Shown here piece by piece: positions 23,970 through 34,966 of a stretch of DNA of 64,000 nucleotides. This stretch comes from Scylla paramamosain (taxonomy: Eukaryota > Arthropoda > Malacostraca > Decapoda > Portunidae). The position numbers and the translations under genes were made by a program. Positions within the stretch are counted from its first letter, which is position 1. Each line of letters starts with the position of its first letter. A model generated the notes under the pieces. It saw only the letters and a program-made list of their open reading frames with translations, did no database searches and was not told the origin of the DNA. Location of the stretch: assembly GCF_035594125.1 (NCBI RefSeq), contig NC_087166.1, forward strand, positions 21,340,266 to 21,404,265, given 5' to 3'.

Positions 23970-24355
23970 TCGTGTATTTACCTAGTTGTATTTACCTAGT
24001 TGTATAATACAGGGTCCGAGCCAAAGCTCAATTAGTCCTGTCTCCATACCCGAATTTGTCGTGTGTGTGTGTGTGTGTGTGTGTTTACCTAGTTGTAGAG
24101 GGCACGAGCCAAAGCTCATTTTGTCCTGTCCCCATAACCTTATTTATCCAGTTTCTCTTTAAACATGTGTACACTGTTTGCCACAACCACCTCTTCCTTC
24201 AAATCATTCCAGATTTCAATAGTTCGATATAGGAAGCTGTATTTCTTGATGTCACTTGAACATCCACTCTTCTTTATTTTATTCCCATGCTCCCTCGTTC
24301 ATCTCTCTCCCTCCTCCATCTGTGATACCAAGTCATTTCAGTCTTTTCTTTCTCT
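23970..24355 (-). mobile_element. Two stacked 3' ends of family C relatives
   Basis: Two further 3' termini lie in series: TATTTACCTAGTTGTATTTA at about 23974-23993, followed by a short tail sequence, then a (GT)n run (24061-24084) and TTTACCTAGTTG at 24085. The second one continues into a C-terminal fragment (24165-24355). All have the same orientation as the copy at 22535-23960. Confidence 0.75.
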
Positions 24356-24699
24356 CCAGTGTAACATTGCTCTACTCCTGGAACTGATGACTTTAAGAAT
24401 AGAGATTGACTACTGCCTGTGTCTCTAATAATCCTGATGGGACATTTGACGTCATGGCAGACAGTCACTGAATCACGAGTGTGAAATGGTTAATACAGAT
24501 TATTTGAATCCATTACGCTGAAGGTAGCTACTGGTTTGGTGAAAGACCGCCCTTTGGCTATTTTACATTTAGGATTAGGACAGTCTCTTATGAGATAGCC
24601 AGGTTTATGACGAAATGAGCAGACTTTCTGAAACTTAGTATCACTCTCAACTGACTTACCAGGCCCTGAGCTTCCTGCACTACACCTTACAAGAGACTC

Positions 24700-25675
24700 T
24701 TATTTCCTCTCTCCCGAAGCTTTGTAAGTGAGTGCATATTTGTCTGCTATTTCTGCAGCTTTCATTAAGTCTGTCTCATCCCTATCGTCGATGTGCAACT
24801 TGACTGGGAATGACACCTTCCTTTTAAACTCTTCTAGCACTATCAAGTTTATGAGTTCTTCATAAGTGGTGACTGTGGTTGTTTGGAGCCACTTCTTAAA
24901 AGCTCAAAGTTTATCTGAAGCAAACTCAAGATAAGTCTGATGGGGAGTCCTTGTTAGGTTGCGGAATAATTGTTGGCAGCCTTCAGGGGTAATGAAATAA
25001 GCAGACAGTAACCCTTTTTTCATGACCTTGTAATCCATATTGTGCTCAAAACCATTTATAACAATTAGCGCTTTGCAAGTCAACTTAGCCTGGAGTAACA
25101 ATGCCCACTGATTTTTATCTATGTTTAAGCTTTCAGCACATGACTTGAATTGTCTGAAAAATGTGTCAGGATCTTCATCTAGAAACTGGGGAAGTAGAGA
25201 CAAATGCTTACCGAGGTGTACTTGAGCAGGAGGTGAGTTATTCTTTAATTGGGCTAGTTGTAACTCATGCTCACGTTGTCTTTCAGTTTGCTGTGTGTCT
25301 CTTACAGCTTGCTGTGCATCTCTTTCAGCTTGCCGTGCATCTCTTTCAGCTTGCCGTTCAGCATACTCCAACTCTATTCTACGGTGTTGTGTCAAACTCT
25401 AGCTTCATTTTCAAAGCACTCATTTTTACTTTCTCCATTTCTAGGGCGAGGTTACTTTCTTGAAGTGAGCTCTCCTGGCTTTCATTAGTTTGTTCAGCCT
25501 CACCAAGATGGACTAAAACTAAGGACATGAAAGCATTTTTACAAATATCATGTGTAAAGTTTATTCCAAAGCTTTGCTTAATGTACTTCAGATGCTCTTT
25601 AGTGACCTTCTTATTCTTGAGTTCCAGATCTGATGGATTCCCCCCAAACTCTTTGGGGTCAAAGTTAGAAGCCAT
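24700..25675 (-). pseudogene. Gypsy-1 gag polyprotein, frameshifted
   Basis: The start Met at 25675 (MASNFDPKEFGGNPSDLELK) lies about 570 bp downstream of the primer-binding site. A frameshift at about 25380-25395 separates the first 98 codons from the following frame. That frame has a heptad-like coiled coil of repeated RQAERDA units (about 25360-25260). After it comes a capsid-like domain (LSLLPQFLDEDPDTFFRQFK, then WALLLQAKLTCKAL and LFRNLTRTPHQTYLEFA), which resembles the SCAN-like capsid of some Gypsy elements. A further decayed stretch leads to KVCSFRHKPGYLIRDCPNPK, where one zinc-knuckle Cys is Arg and the His is Tyr. Confidence 0.75.
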
Positions 25676-26248
25676 TTTAATTACTTATTTCCACAAAAAA
25701 GCTGCCAATCACTTAATAGCAAATACCTCCTGAGGTTTTAGCATGAAATTAAGAGAATGACACAGATGTAACATGGCCCAAAGTAAATAAGGATGTAACC
25801 ATGTTACTAAAAGGTCTCTGAGATACTGAGTTACGTAACTCTGTGTCACTGATCATGATAAATGAGTGAGTGAGAGATACGACCCCTGGATTGTTCACTT
25901 TCAAAGAATAATGAGCCCAAGTGATGGCTACTATTGTTTTACCCTCATAAAACAATCTTAGTGGCTGTTAAAGTACTCTTTGAGTTACAGCAAGTGAGGG
26001 AGGAGGACAAATCCCTAGGATAGATTCCAGCTTGGATAACGCACACTAATGTGGATGTACAACTTAAGAACCCCACAATACCCTACACAAGACCTTGGTG
26101 TAAGAATTTAAATGGTAAGGTGACATCAAGTGCACAACACGATAGGGACTTACCTCACACAAGCACAAATAGTACATGGGAAGTGTAGATGCAGTGTAGG
26201 TGTAAACACAGAAATGGACAACAGATAACTATTAAATTAGATAATTAT

Positions 26249-26264
26249 CCCGGACAGGCCCCCA
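26249..26264 (-). promoter_or_regulatory. Primer-binding site of Gypsy-1
   Basis: On the minus strand the sequence TGGGGGCCTGTCCGGG starts 3 bases after the LTR edge (...GACACA). It is close to the well-known tRNA-Pro type site (TGGGGGCTCGTCCGGG) and differs at two adjacent bases. Position, the leading TGG and the LTR edge support a tRNA-primed LTR retroelement. The exact primer tRNA is inference. Confidence 0.75.
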
Positions 26265-26355
26265 AAATGTGTCGCAAGCCATGTGGCAGTAAATCTAGGG
26301 GATGGCAGGCTCAGACACACAAAAAGGTTGAAGTCAAAACACTAGGAACCCCAAC

Positions 26356-26535
<180 letters not shown>

Positions 26536-26664
26536 AATAGGAACAATAAAAAGTAAAAAAAAGAACAAGAATCAAGCAGGTCAAGAAATTAACAATATAC
26601 AATATGAAATACTCATAGTGATGGCACAGGCTCAGCAGTTGTCTATGTGTGTATGTAAATAATA

Positions 26665-28075
26665 ATAATAATAAACGGTTTATTATTTAGGCAGCTGACA
26701 AACTGAAAATGTACATAGGGGATGGGGAAAAACTTAACATTAATCCTAAAGGTAAGTCTAATCTAGGAGGGAAATACTATTGATTGATGGCTCGCACCAT
26801 GGTGGGAATTGCACTGAGTCTGTACCAGTCCGTGCGTGGCGCCTTCAGGGGCGTTATTTTGTTGTGGTGTCTGGTGGCACGGACCGGGCGAGGCGCGTTG
26901 GGCGGCAGCATGTTTCTGAGACGTGGATGATGCAGTAGTCCCCTCCCAAACTTCTCCAGAGCCTCTCGGTGCCTGGTGGATATTCTGGACAGACTCAGGG
27001 TGGTCAGGGCTTCTTCATAGGTGGTGTATGCAGGGCCAAGGATGACCCTGCACGCCCTTTTCTGCACACTCTCTAGCTGTAGCTGTTGAGTGTGTGTAAG
27101 GGAGGAGGACCACGCTGGGGAGGCGTACATGAGTTTGGGGAGGATGAAGGTAAGGTACACCCCCCTTAACTCATCTGTCGGCGTCCCCAGCGACCTGAGT
27201 CTGCGCAGCATGTACAGCCTGTAGGTAGCTGATCTCACGGTGCTGGCGACATGCTGCTTCCAGGTCAGCTGGTCGTCCACCGTGACTCCGAGAAGCTTGG
27301 CACATTGGACCACCTGGAGGGGGTGAGGGCCCACTGTGAGCCGGGGAGGGGGCACTGGTACAGAGGAGGTACAGAAATGCATCACCACAGTTTTGCTGTG
27401 GTTGATGGTCATCCTGCTCTCCTCTGTCCACGTCTGCAGTCGCTCCAGAATTGCTTGCAGTGGCGAGTAGTCCAGGTTCTTGGTGGAAACTGGGACGCCC
27501 ACGGTGCAGTTGTCCACATACTTCCAGCGATGGGGGGTGTCAGTGAGGGCGTCGTTGATGAGGAGGAGGAAGCATAGAGGACCCATCTTGGTCCCCTGGG
27601 GGACTCCACATGTCAGCTGTTGGAAATTAGAGACAAAGCCCTGATAGCGAACGGCCTGACATCTCCCTGTGAGGAAGTCGGCTAGCCACACTATCAGATT
27701 AGGAGGGAGACCCAGAGTACTGCCTTGCTGATGACAACAGTGTGATCAACAAGATCAAAGGCTTTTTTGAAGTCCACAAAAGCAACAGCTAGAGAGGTAT
27801 TTCGCTTGTCCAAGTGGCTGTGGATGAATTCAAGGAAGCTGGTCAGGTAATGTGAGGTGGAGGTGGCTTTAATATTTCCGAATTGTCTGATATCCACGGT
27901 GTTACAAATTTTAGTGTATGCCCAGTCATATACAAAATCTTCACAAATAAGGCTAGGGATGGGAGTGATAGAGACTGGCCTGAGGTCATTGAGTGACTGT
28001 GGACCGGAAGTTTTGGGGATGGGGGTGACGTAAGATGTCTTCCAGTCCGCGGGGCAAGAGTGTTGGGAGAGTGAT
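26665..28075 (-). mobile_element. Family B non-LTR retrotransposon with (AAT)n tail
   Basis: The plus-strand left edge is (AAT)n followed by CGGTTTATTATTTAGGCAGC, the 3' terminus on the minus strand. Reading leftward from 28075, the RT begins at WKTSYVTPIPKTSGPQSLND, continues through AVAFVDFKKAFDLVDHTVVI and then, after a frameshift near 27700, the second RT half. The base composition is markedly GC-richer than the surroundings. The 5' end is lost at a (GT)n run near 28076. A second, shorter copy of the same 3' end is at 35312-35500. Confidence 0.85.
26777..27691 (-). pseudogene. Family B reverse transcriptase C-terminal half (YVDN)
   Basis: Open frame of 304 codons: MWLADFLTGRCQAVRYQG, TCGVPQGTKMGPLCFLLLIN, then the active-site box YVDN (27509-27520) where YVDD is expected. 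It goes on through SRMTINHSKTVVMHFC, AKLLGVTVDDQLTWKQHV and RAC RVILGPAYTTYEEAL-type C-terminal motifs to the end of the protein. The frame is clean for 900 bases, but the catalytic Asp-to-Asn change and the lost N-terminus make it inactive. Confidence 0.85.
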
Positions 28076-28097
28076 GTGTGTGTGTGTGTGTGTGTGG
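28076..28097. repeat. (GT)n run at the 5' edge of family B
   Basis: Eleven GT units separate the family B coding part from unassigned GT-rich sequence on its right. Confidence 0.85.
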
Positions 28098-28722
28098 CGT
28101 GAGTGTAGCACTTGTATAATGAGGGTGTGTGCAGGTGTAACGTGTGGCGTGGCAACGTGAGGGTAGTATTGATGTAATGAGTGGAGATGTGAATGTGTGT
28201 GCACGAGTTTTGTGAGTGTTCTGGTATGCTTGTGTGAAAGATGACACAGAATCCAGTCTCCCAGGAGAGGGAAGTAGCTCCTCTGCTGTGTAGTAGTAGA
28301 CTCCTGAGGTGTCTGCTGTAAGGCAGGAGGTGAGCTTAGGTTTGATGCCCGAGGCTTGAGTCTGAAGCCCCGATGTAAGTGGAGCGGTGGATCAAGATTC
28401 CGAAACTGCAGGTGTCTCGAGGAGTGTTAGATGAGTGAGCGAAGTCCCATGAGCTAGAGGGCCATTATAATGTGTGCAGGTGTACCAACCTAGCTCTAAA
28501 GTATCCCCAAAAAAGGGAAGGGGTGCAAGCAGATTTATGGTAGCTAGCAGATGGGGCTCCCTATCAAAGGAATGGGGGAGGAGATGGTGGTAGAGTTGAT
28601 TTATGGTATGGCTTTGAAGGTCTCTCTGCCAGCATGCAGTTGGGGAAGGAGCATTGTGACCTATGGTGCTGTGCCTAAGAACACCATAGGTGATTGGGCC
28701 ACTGAGGCCCAATCACATTTCA
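28098..28722. other. Unassigned; probably includes the Gypsy-2 5' LTR
   Basis: No gene is supported. The right part should hold the 5' LTR of Gypsy-2, because a primer-binding-like site follows at 28725. A perfect hairpin (TGATTGGGCC at 28691-28700, loop of 5, GGCCCAATCA at 28706-28715) lies just before the presumed LTR edge. The left LTR boundary cannot be fixed without its 3' partner, which is missing. Confidence 0.4.
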
Positions 28723-28724
28723 CT

Positions 28725-28742
28725 TGGTGTCAGTATTGGGAT
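28725..28742 (+). promoter_or_regulatory. Candidate primer-binding site of Gypsy-2
   Basis: TGGTGTCAGTATTGGGAT begins with TGG, lies two bases after a CA that could end the LTR and is 165 bases before the gag Met. It resembles the TGGTGTCAGAAGTGGGAT-type site of many metazoan Gypsy elements. The call rests on that resemblance and on position. Confidence 0.5.
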
Positions 28743-28906
28743 ATCAGTGGACGTTTTGTGTATTGTGGCAGAAGGCAAGGCTGTAATGAAATGGCTGATG
28801 GAGAGGCAGTTGTGAAGGAGGAAAGTACACCCCTTCATGGCTGAACTAGAGATGAGGTGCATGAACAACAGGCAAGCTTGTGCAATCGATCCCATAAAGC
28901 ACGAGA

Positions 28907-29764
28907 ATGAACAATTCACGAAGACTAGGGATCAGGGAGGAGTTGAGGCTGGTGATGGATGCATTGCAGGACCTGAGTGGTAAGATGGGTGGCACTTCCC
29001 TGCCATACCCTGCTGCTACTCTGCTCTCCGCTCCCCCCACTGCTGCCTTGTCCCTAAGTGACTACTTTGCTTCTCCCCTGCACTGGATGCCACAGGACTT
29101 TGAGAAGCATGTCTCCCTGGAAGCATACTTAGTTCACTTCGAGCTACTGGCTGCAGTTCAAGGATGTAGTGGCTCAGAGAAGGCAGTTCAGCTGGCATCC
29201 TGTCTGGAGGGACCTGCCATGGAGGTGTTGGGGCACTTGACTGCCACCCAATGTGCCTCTTATGCTGATATAACAACAGTCCTCAGAAGGAGATTCGGCA
29301 ATCAGCAGTAGGCTGAAGTGTACAGAGCGCGCTTCTGTGGGAGGATGCAAGGAAGGGGAAAGTTGCTGCAGTTGCTGGCCCAGGATTTGGAGTTGCTGGC
29401 TCACAAAACATATCCTGGCACAGCAGAACAGCTGTTAGCCATTCTCCTGAGGGATCAGTCTATTGATGCCCTAGGGGACCCACAGATGACAATCCACATG
29501 AAGCAAGCATGTGTGGCCAGCCTGCAAGAGGCGCTGGCACATGTATTTGAGTTTGAGGCAGTAATGCTGACCAGCAGGGAGAGGTCGGCAGCTCCTATGG
29601 TGCACCACGACTTCCACACCCACCACATGCAAGACTGCTGCAGGAGGATGCTGGATCCTTCTGAGGGAGATGCTGGGCATGTGATAAGTGGGGGCATCGC
29701 TTTCATGACTGTCCTAAACCATCTTTGCCAGAAAGGAGAGGCTGTCCACAAGGACGGTGGGTAA
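28907..29764 (+). pseudogene. Gypsy-2 gag, one in-frame stop
   Basis: From Met 28907 (MNNSRRLGIREELRLVMDAL) the frame reaches a TAG at 29309-29311 and continues in the same frame through AEVYRARFCGRMQGRGKLLQ. The capsid-type part is recognisable: SLEAYLVHFELLAAVQGCSG, VQLASCLEGPAMEVLGHL, VLRRRFGNQ, AQDLELLAHKTYP and LLRDQSIDALGD, all in the order usual for Gypsy gag. A frameshift around 29640 puts the zinc knuckle (CWACDKWGHRFHDC, 29671-29712) in another frame. The knuckle itself keeps all four metal ligands. Confidence 0.85.
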
Positions 29765-30469
29765 CTCAGTCGCTGGAGTCAGGCCACTTTACTTGGGCAT
29801 GGCAGCACCTGAGGCCCAGTCAGGGAAACAGTGCCAGGTTGGGAGATGGGGCCAACCACCAGCTGTCACTGTCCCAGCCCCACTCCCACTAAACCACTGC
29901 TGCCCAGCCACTGCCACCAGTGCTGCTGCCCCCACCACCCAAGTAGAAGGTGAGGTCAGTAGATGACCGTGTAGACACTGAAGCTCTTGTCAGGAAGGAC
30001 AATGTTGCAATGCATGCCTTCCTCTTGCCCTGCAGAAGATGTATAGAGTGATGAGGCACTGTGCTCAGCTGCGAGGTTCAGTGAGGTTGCACATAGGAAT
30101 TAGTGGCAAAGAGGTGCAACTACCAGTATTCATGGCCAACCTTGAGGACCCCTGCCTTTGGGTCTCAACTACCTGATGGAAAGCCAGTTCTGTATTGACT
30201 TCAGGAGGGGAACCATGAGAGTACAGGATGCTGAGGTGCCCTTGCTCTCGAGTGACGCCTGCCCTGAGGTGATAACAACTGAGTCTGCCCATCTGGCTCC
30301 GAGGAGTGGGGAGAGAGTAAGGTGATGGCGGCCATGGTAGATGAATGGTGGTGGAGGAATGACGCGGCAGCTACCTGATGGTAGGATGACGGCAAGAAAC
30401 ATTGTGGAGCCAGCTGAAGCTGAAAGGAGCGGCCAAAACGATGGCAGGTGTATTCCTGAACACTTGTGA

Positions 30470-32200
30470 GGGATGTTGCAGAAGAGAATGGAGCGAGCAG
30501 GACAGCTGCAGGAGATGCTGAGCTCAAAGGGAGACACAGATTTAGGGTACATAAATCTTGTCAAGTACCGCATCAACACTGGCAGTGCTACCTCTTTAAA
30601 GCAAGCACCACAGAGAATATTCCCCGCCTGGCAGCAGGAGCTGGAGAAATTGGTGAACGACTTGCAAGCACAAGGAGAGATTAAGAAGCTGAGCAGCCTG
30701 TGGTCCTCTGCAATTGTTCTGTTCAAGAAGAAGGATGGTCGTCGTGTCTGTGGATTATAGGGTCCTGAATGATGTCACTGTGAAGGATTCATACTCACTG
30801 CCAAGGACTGACTACATGCTGGATGTATTAGTGGGTGTCCACCAGTTCTCCACACTAGATCTCAAGTCTGGCTATCATCAGGCAGAAGAGGATAAGGAGA
30901 AGACTGTGTTCACCTTCGGCCAGGGGTTATGGCACTTCTGAGCGATGCCTTTTGGCCTTTGTAGTGCCCCAGCCACCTTTGAGCAGCAGATGAAGCGGAT
31001 ATTGGATGGCCTGCAGTGGAAAGCCACCCTCATCTACTTGGATGACGTCATAGTGTATGGATACGCGTACAAGGAGGAACTGCAGAGACTGGAAGAGGTG
31101 CTCCAACAGCTGAGGAAAGCTAACTTGAAACTTATCCCCAAGAAGTGTCTGCTGTTCCAGGGGGAAATGCCTTTCCTCAGGTACTTCATCAGTGAAGATG
31201 GGATGTGCATTGACTTGCTGTAGCAGACTGGCCAGTGACAGAATGTGCTGCAGGTACGAAGTTTCATTGGCATATGCACATATTATTAACACTTTACGAA
31301 GAACTTTGCCAGTATTGCAGCGCCCCTGCACCACCTGATGAGGAAGGGGCCTGTTTCTGCTGGGATGAAGAGTGCTAGACATCCTTTGAGAGTCTGAAGG
31401 AAGCATCGGTGAATGCTCTTGTGTTATCCTATCCTGACCCAGCTTGCCTGTACATTGTGGATTGTGATGCCAGCATTGAGGGCATGAGAGCTATACTGCC
31501 ACAGTTCGAAGAAGGACATAAGCATGTGGTGGCATATTACAATAACTAGTTTACCTCAGCATAGAAGAATTATTGTCACCCAGAGGGAGCTCCTAGCAGT
31601 GGTGAAAAGTTTAGAAAACTTCCACCCGTACTTGTATGGAGTCAAGTTCACCATAAGGACTGATCATGCAGCCCTGCAGTGGATAAAGATGCTGAAGGAT
31701 TCTGAGGGACAACTGGCAAGGTGGCTTGGCAGGTTGGAGTAGTACGACTACCGTATCGATTACCGCCCTGGGCACGTTCACAACAATGCTGACAGCCTCA
31801 GTAGAGCTATGTGAGCCTGATTGTCATCATTGTAAGAGTAAGGAGCCAGAGGAAGTCTGTAAGTTGATATAAGTGTGTGGTATGGAGAGTGATAGAGACA
31901 AGATTCCTGCAGGAGGTGCAGAAGAAGGACCTGGACCTCTGCCCAGTATTGGAGTAGCTAGAAGCCAGCCAAGGTTGCTCCAGTGAAGAAGCTTCCACTC
32001 TGAGTCCAGCTACAAGATTTTACTGGAGACAGTGGGGCACACTCAAGTTGATTGGAGGTGTGCTGGTGAAGAAGTGGCTAGCACCTGACAGAGGAATGAT
32101 GTACTGGCAGATAGTTATTTCTCAAGAATGGAGAGCCAGTTTGGTGCAAGAGATGCTCAATAGTGCCACAGGTGGACATCAAGGAATGAAGAAGACACTT
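30470..32200 (+). pseudogene. Gypsy-2 pol: RT, RNase H, integrase start
   Basis: The RT spreads over several frames: SSLWSSAIVLFKKKDGRRVC, then VDYRVLNDVTVKDSYSLPR, FSTLDLKSGYHQ, then after a TGA at 30939-30941 MPFGLCSAPATFEQQMKRIL and the intact catalytic YLDD (31035-31046). RNase H motifs follow (VDCDASIEGM, VTQRELLAVVKSLENFHPYL, IRTDHAALQW, YDYRIDYRPGHVHNNADSLS). The integrase N-terminal zinc finger begins with ATGGHQGMKKTL and stops at the insertion. The family converts its RNA into DNA and integrates it; this copy cannot, because of its stops and frameshifts. Confidence 0.85.
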
Positions 32201-32310
32201 ACTGTATTTACTGGCGCATTAGACGCACTTTTCTTGAAATGTATCCAATAATTACTGTGCATCTAATGAAGCTTTAGTACAGACACCTAGGCTTGTAAGC
32301 CTATTCCTAT

Positions 32311-32992
32311 AGTTTTTTTTTTTTGTGTGTAGGAAGGACACTGGCCAAGGGCAACAAAAATTCAATAAAAAAATAAATAAAAAAAGCCTACTCAGATGCC
32401 AGTCCCAGAAAAGGGTCCAAAGCAGTAGTCAAAAATTGAATGATAAGTGTCTTGAAAACCTCTCTCTTGAAGGAGTTCAAGTCATAGGAAGGTGGAATTA
32501 CAGAAGCAGGCAGGGAGTTCCAGAATTTAGTAGAGAAAGGGATGAATGATTGAGAATACTGATTAACTCTTGCATTAGAGAGGTGGACAGAATAGGGGGT
32601 GAGAGAAAGGAGAAAGTCTTATGCAGTGAAGCTGTGGGAGGAGAGGCATGCAATTACCAAGATCAGAAGAGCAGTTAGCATGAAAATAGCGGTAGAAGAC
32701 AGCTAGAGATACAACATTACGGTGATGAGAGAGAGGCTGAAGACAGTTAGAGGAGAGAAGTTGATGAAATGAAAAGCTTTTGATTCCACCCTGTCTACAA
32801 GAGCGGTATGAGTGGAACCCCCCCCAAACATGTGAAGCATACTCTATACATGGATGGATAAGGCCCTCGTACAGAGTTAGCAGCTGGGGGGGGGAGTGAG
32901 GAAAACTGGCGGAGACGTCTCAGAATGCCTAACTTCAGAGAAGCTGTTTTTAGCTACAGATGAGATGTGAAGTTTCCAGTTTAGATTGTGGA
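32311..32992 (-). mobile_element. Family A non-LTR retrotransposon, 3' fragment (nested)
   Basis: A T-run at the left edge is the poly(A) tail on the minus strand, followed by the 3' UTR (GGACACTGGCCAAGGG) and the C-terminal coding end. It is truncated at about 32992 in the part that codes for NWKLHISS. It sits inside the TA-flanked element, so it inserted after that element or was carried by it. Confidence 0.85.
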
Positions 32993-33617
32993 GTTGAAGT
33001 AGTAGCTATTTTCATGCTATTTTCATGATTAACATTAAAAAAATCTAGCAACTTCCGGACCTGAGGAGTGCTGAATTTTCGAAAATGCTGTATTTTGTTA
33101 TGGTTGTATATGCTGTATATATTCAACAGAAAATAGTTTGCAGAGACGCCATTTTATTTATTTATTTTTTTTATAGCACTTCCTCTTTCTCTGATTGACA
33201 ATGCACAATGTTTATTTTTTATGCCACTTCTTTTCTTTGCTGAATCAATAATAGGGCTATACAACAGGAAATAAATGATAAAATGAGAAAGAATGAGCAT
33301 GAATGTCTGTTAGCAGGTGTAAGTAAACAAGACCCAACAGCTGATTCTGGAGTACAGTGCCATCAAAACATAAACGGCACCTTCAGAAAACAGTGGCGCA
33401 CCAATGCAGTAAATCTGAAAATGCGATCCAAAATCCATGCCGGAAATCTGAAGGAACCAGAATATCGCTGGTCAGATTTTTTAAAGTCAACTTGTACACT
33501 AAGCACAAATATTGTTACTACTAATAAAATCCTCTCTCTCTCTCTCTTTATCTCTTAGGTCAGGAAAGGGAGAGGGAGGAAATAGAAAGGGAAGGAGGGG
33601 AGGGAGGAGAGGGCAGG
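32993..33617. other. Interior of the TIR element, no gene seen
   Basis: AT-rich sequence with short T-runs and a (CT) run near 33530-33548. A 91-codon frame at 33283-33558 has no features of a known family and I do not call it. Confidence 0.5.
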
Positions 33618-33637
33618 GAACTGCTCCTCCGATATTA

Positions 33638-34093
33638 CAGTAAAATCCCTCTTATCCGGCATCAACGGGACCGCCGACATGCCGGATACTTGAATATTGC
33701 CGGATATTTGAATAGAAGTGAAATCACACTACACTCACGCATCTTACCATAACAAAGATCAGCTGATCTTAATCAGCAGCTGATCTGATCAGCTGCTTAA
33801 GTGTAAGCACAACACGCTTCCTCTTTTCTACAACTTTAGGCATGATGAAGGCGTCAGGCGATAAACAGTGCACACGCAGGACTGAGTCACTGAGTAAACA
33901 CAGTGCAATGGGCCGCGGGTGACGCGAAGCAGTGCGCTCTGGTGGCGAGGGGACAAAGTATGCCTCGCGCGGGAATTTTAATCAATTTTATGAGTACACA
34001 TTGATTTTTTATTGATTTTAAGGCTCGGGGAAAAATGTGCCAGATATTTGAAGCTGTCGGATACTCGAATGCCGGATGAGAGGGATTTTACTG
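33638..34093. mobile_element. Tigger/pogo-like short inverted-repeat element, copy 1
   Basis: 456 bp with ends CAGTAAAATCCCTCTTATCC and the complement (GAGAGGGATTTTACTG), bordered by TA on both sides (33636-33637 and 34094-34095). CAGT... ends with TTATCCGG and TA targets are typical of pogo/Tigger-type mariner relatives. There is no transposase frame, so this is a non-autonomous copy. Internal words such as GCCGGATACTTGAATATTGC recur in copy 2. Confidence 0.85.
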
Positions 34094-34311
34094 TACTACA
34101 AACCATCCCTCCTCCTCTAACTTGGCTACACAAGACTTTATTCTTTCTCTCATCCCTATTGTATCCACCTCTCAAATGCAAGAGTTAACCAGTATTCTCA
34201 ATCATTCATCCCTTTCTCTGGTAGACTCTGAAATTCCCTGCCTGCTTCTGTATTTCTTCCTTCCTATGACTTGAACTCTTTCAAGAGGAAGCTTTCAAGA
34301 CATATATCCTG

Positions 34312-34313
<2 letters not shown>

Positions 34314-34366
<53 letters not shown>

Positions 34367-34385
34367 CATTATTATTATCATTATT
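34314..34385. repeat. (ATT)n microsatellite
   Basis: About 70 bp of TTA/ATT repeats with a few TCA variants, in the family A fragment between the two Tigger-like elements. Confidence 0.95.
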
Positions 34386-34434
34386 GTTCTATCTGACATG
34401 GGAACTGGATTTAAGTAGGTCTTTCTTTTAATTA

Positions 34435-34897
34435 CAGTAAAATCCCTCTCATCCGGCATTCAAGTATCCGGCAGCTTCAAGTACCCGGCACATTTTCCTC
34501 TGAGCCTTAAAATCAATAAAAAATCAATGTGAACTCATAAAATCAATTAAAATTCCCACGCAAAGCATACTTTGTCCCCTTGCCACCAGAGCGCACTGCT
34601 TCACGCCACCCGCTGCACTGTGTTTCTCAGTGACTCAGTCCCGCGTGTGTACTGTTTATCACCTGATGCCTTCATCATGCCTAAAGTTGTAGAAAAGAGG
34701 AAGCATGTTGTGCTTACACTTAAGTAGCTGATCAAATCAGCTGCTGATTAAGATCAGCTGATCTTTGTTATAGTAAGATGCGTGGGTGTAGAGTGGTGAT
34801 TGTGGACATAATTTCACTTCTATTCAAGTATCTGGCAATATTCAAGTATCCGGTATGTTGGCGGTCCCGTTGATGCCGGATAAGAGGGATTTTACTG
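34435..34897. mobile_element. Tigger/pogo-like short inverted-repeat element, copy 2 (opposite orientation)
   Basis: 463 bp with ends CAGTAAAATCCCTCTCATCC and ...AGAGGGATTTTACTG, bordered by TA (34433-34434 and 34898-34899). Its interior is the reverse complement of copy 1 (for example GTGCTTACACTTAAGTAGCT here against the opposite strand there). The two copies 340 bp apart therefore form a large inverted repeat. Confidence 0.85.
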
Positions 34898-34926
34898 TAG
34901 ATATTTTTGTTACCCCTGGCTCGTGG

Positions 34927-34931
<5 letters not shown>

Positions 34932-34965
<34 letters not shown>
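34932..34965. repeat. (AC)n microsatellite
   Basis: About 17 AC units at the end of the nested family A fragment. Confidence 0.95.

Positions 34966-34966
<1 letters not shown>

Larger units (their letters stand above)
33618..34965 (+). mobile_element. Family A non-LTR retrotransposon fragment split by two Tigger-like elements
   Basis: Family A text (GAACTGCTCCTCCGAT at 33619-33634, equivalent to AACTGCTCTTCTGATC elsewhere) is interrupted at a TA and resumes after 34095 with CATCCCTCCTCC...ACACAAGAC. It proceeds through the C-terminal coding end to an (ATT)n array (about 34314-34385) and the 3' UTR, is interrupted again at TA 34433, and resumes at 34898 with GATATTTTTGTTACCCCTGG, ending at an (AC)n run. 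Both insertions lie in this one copy. Confidence 0.75.

Noticed and set aside
27251..27577. Plus-strand reading frame over family B
   Set aside because: Shadow of the minus-strand RT frame in GC-rich sequence.
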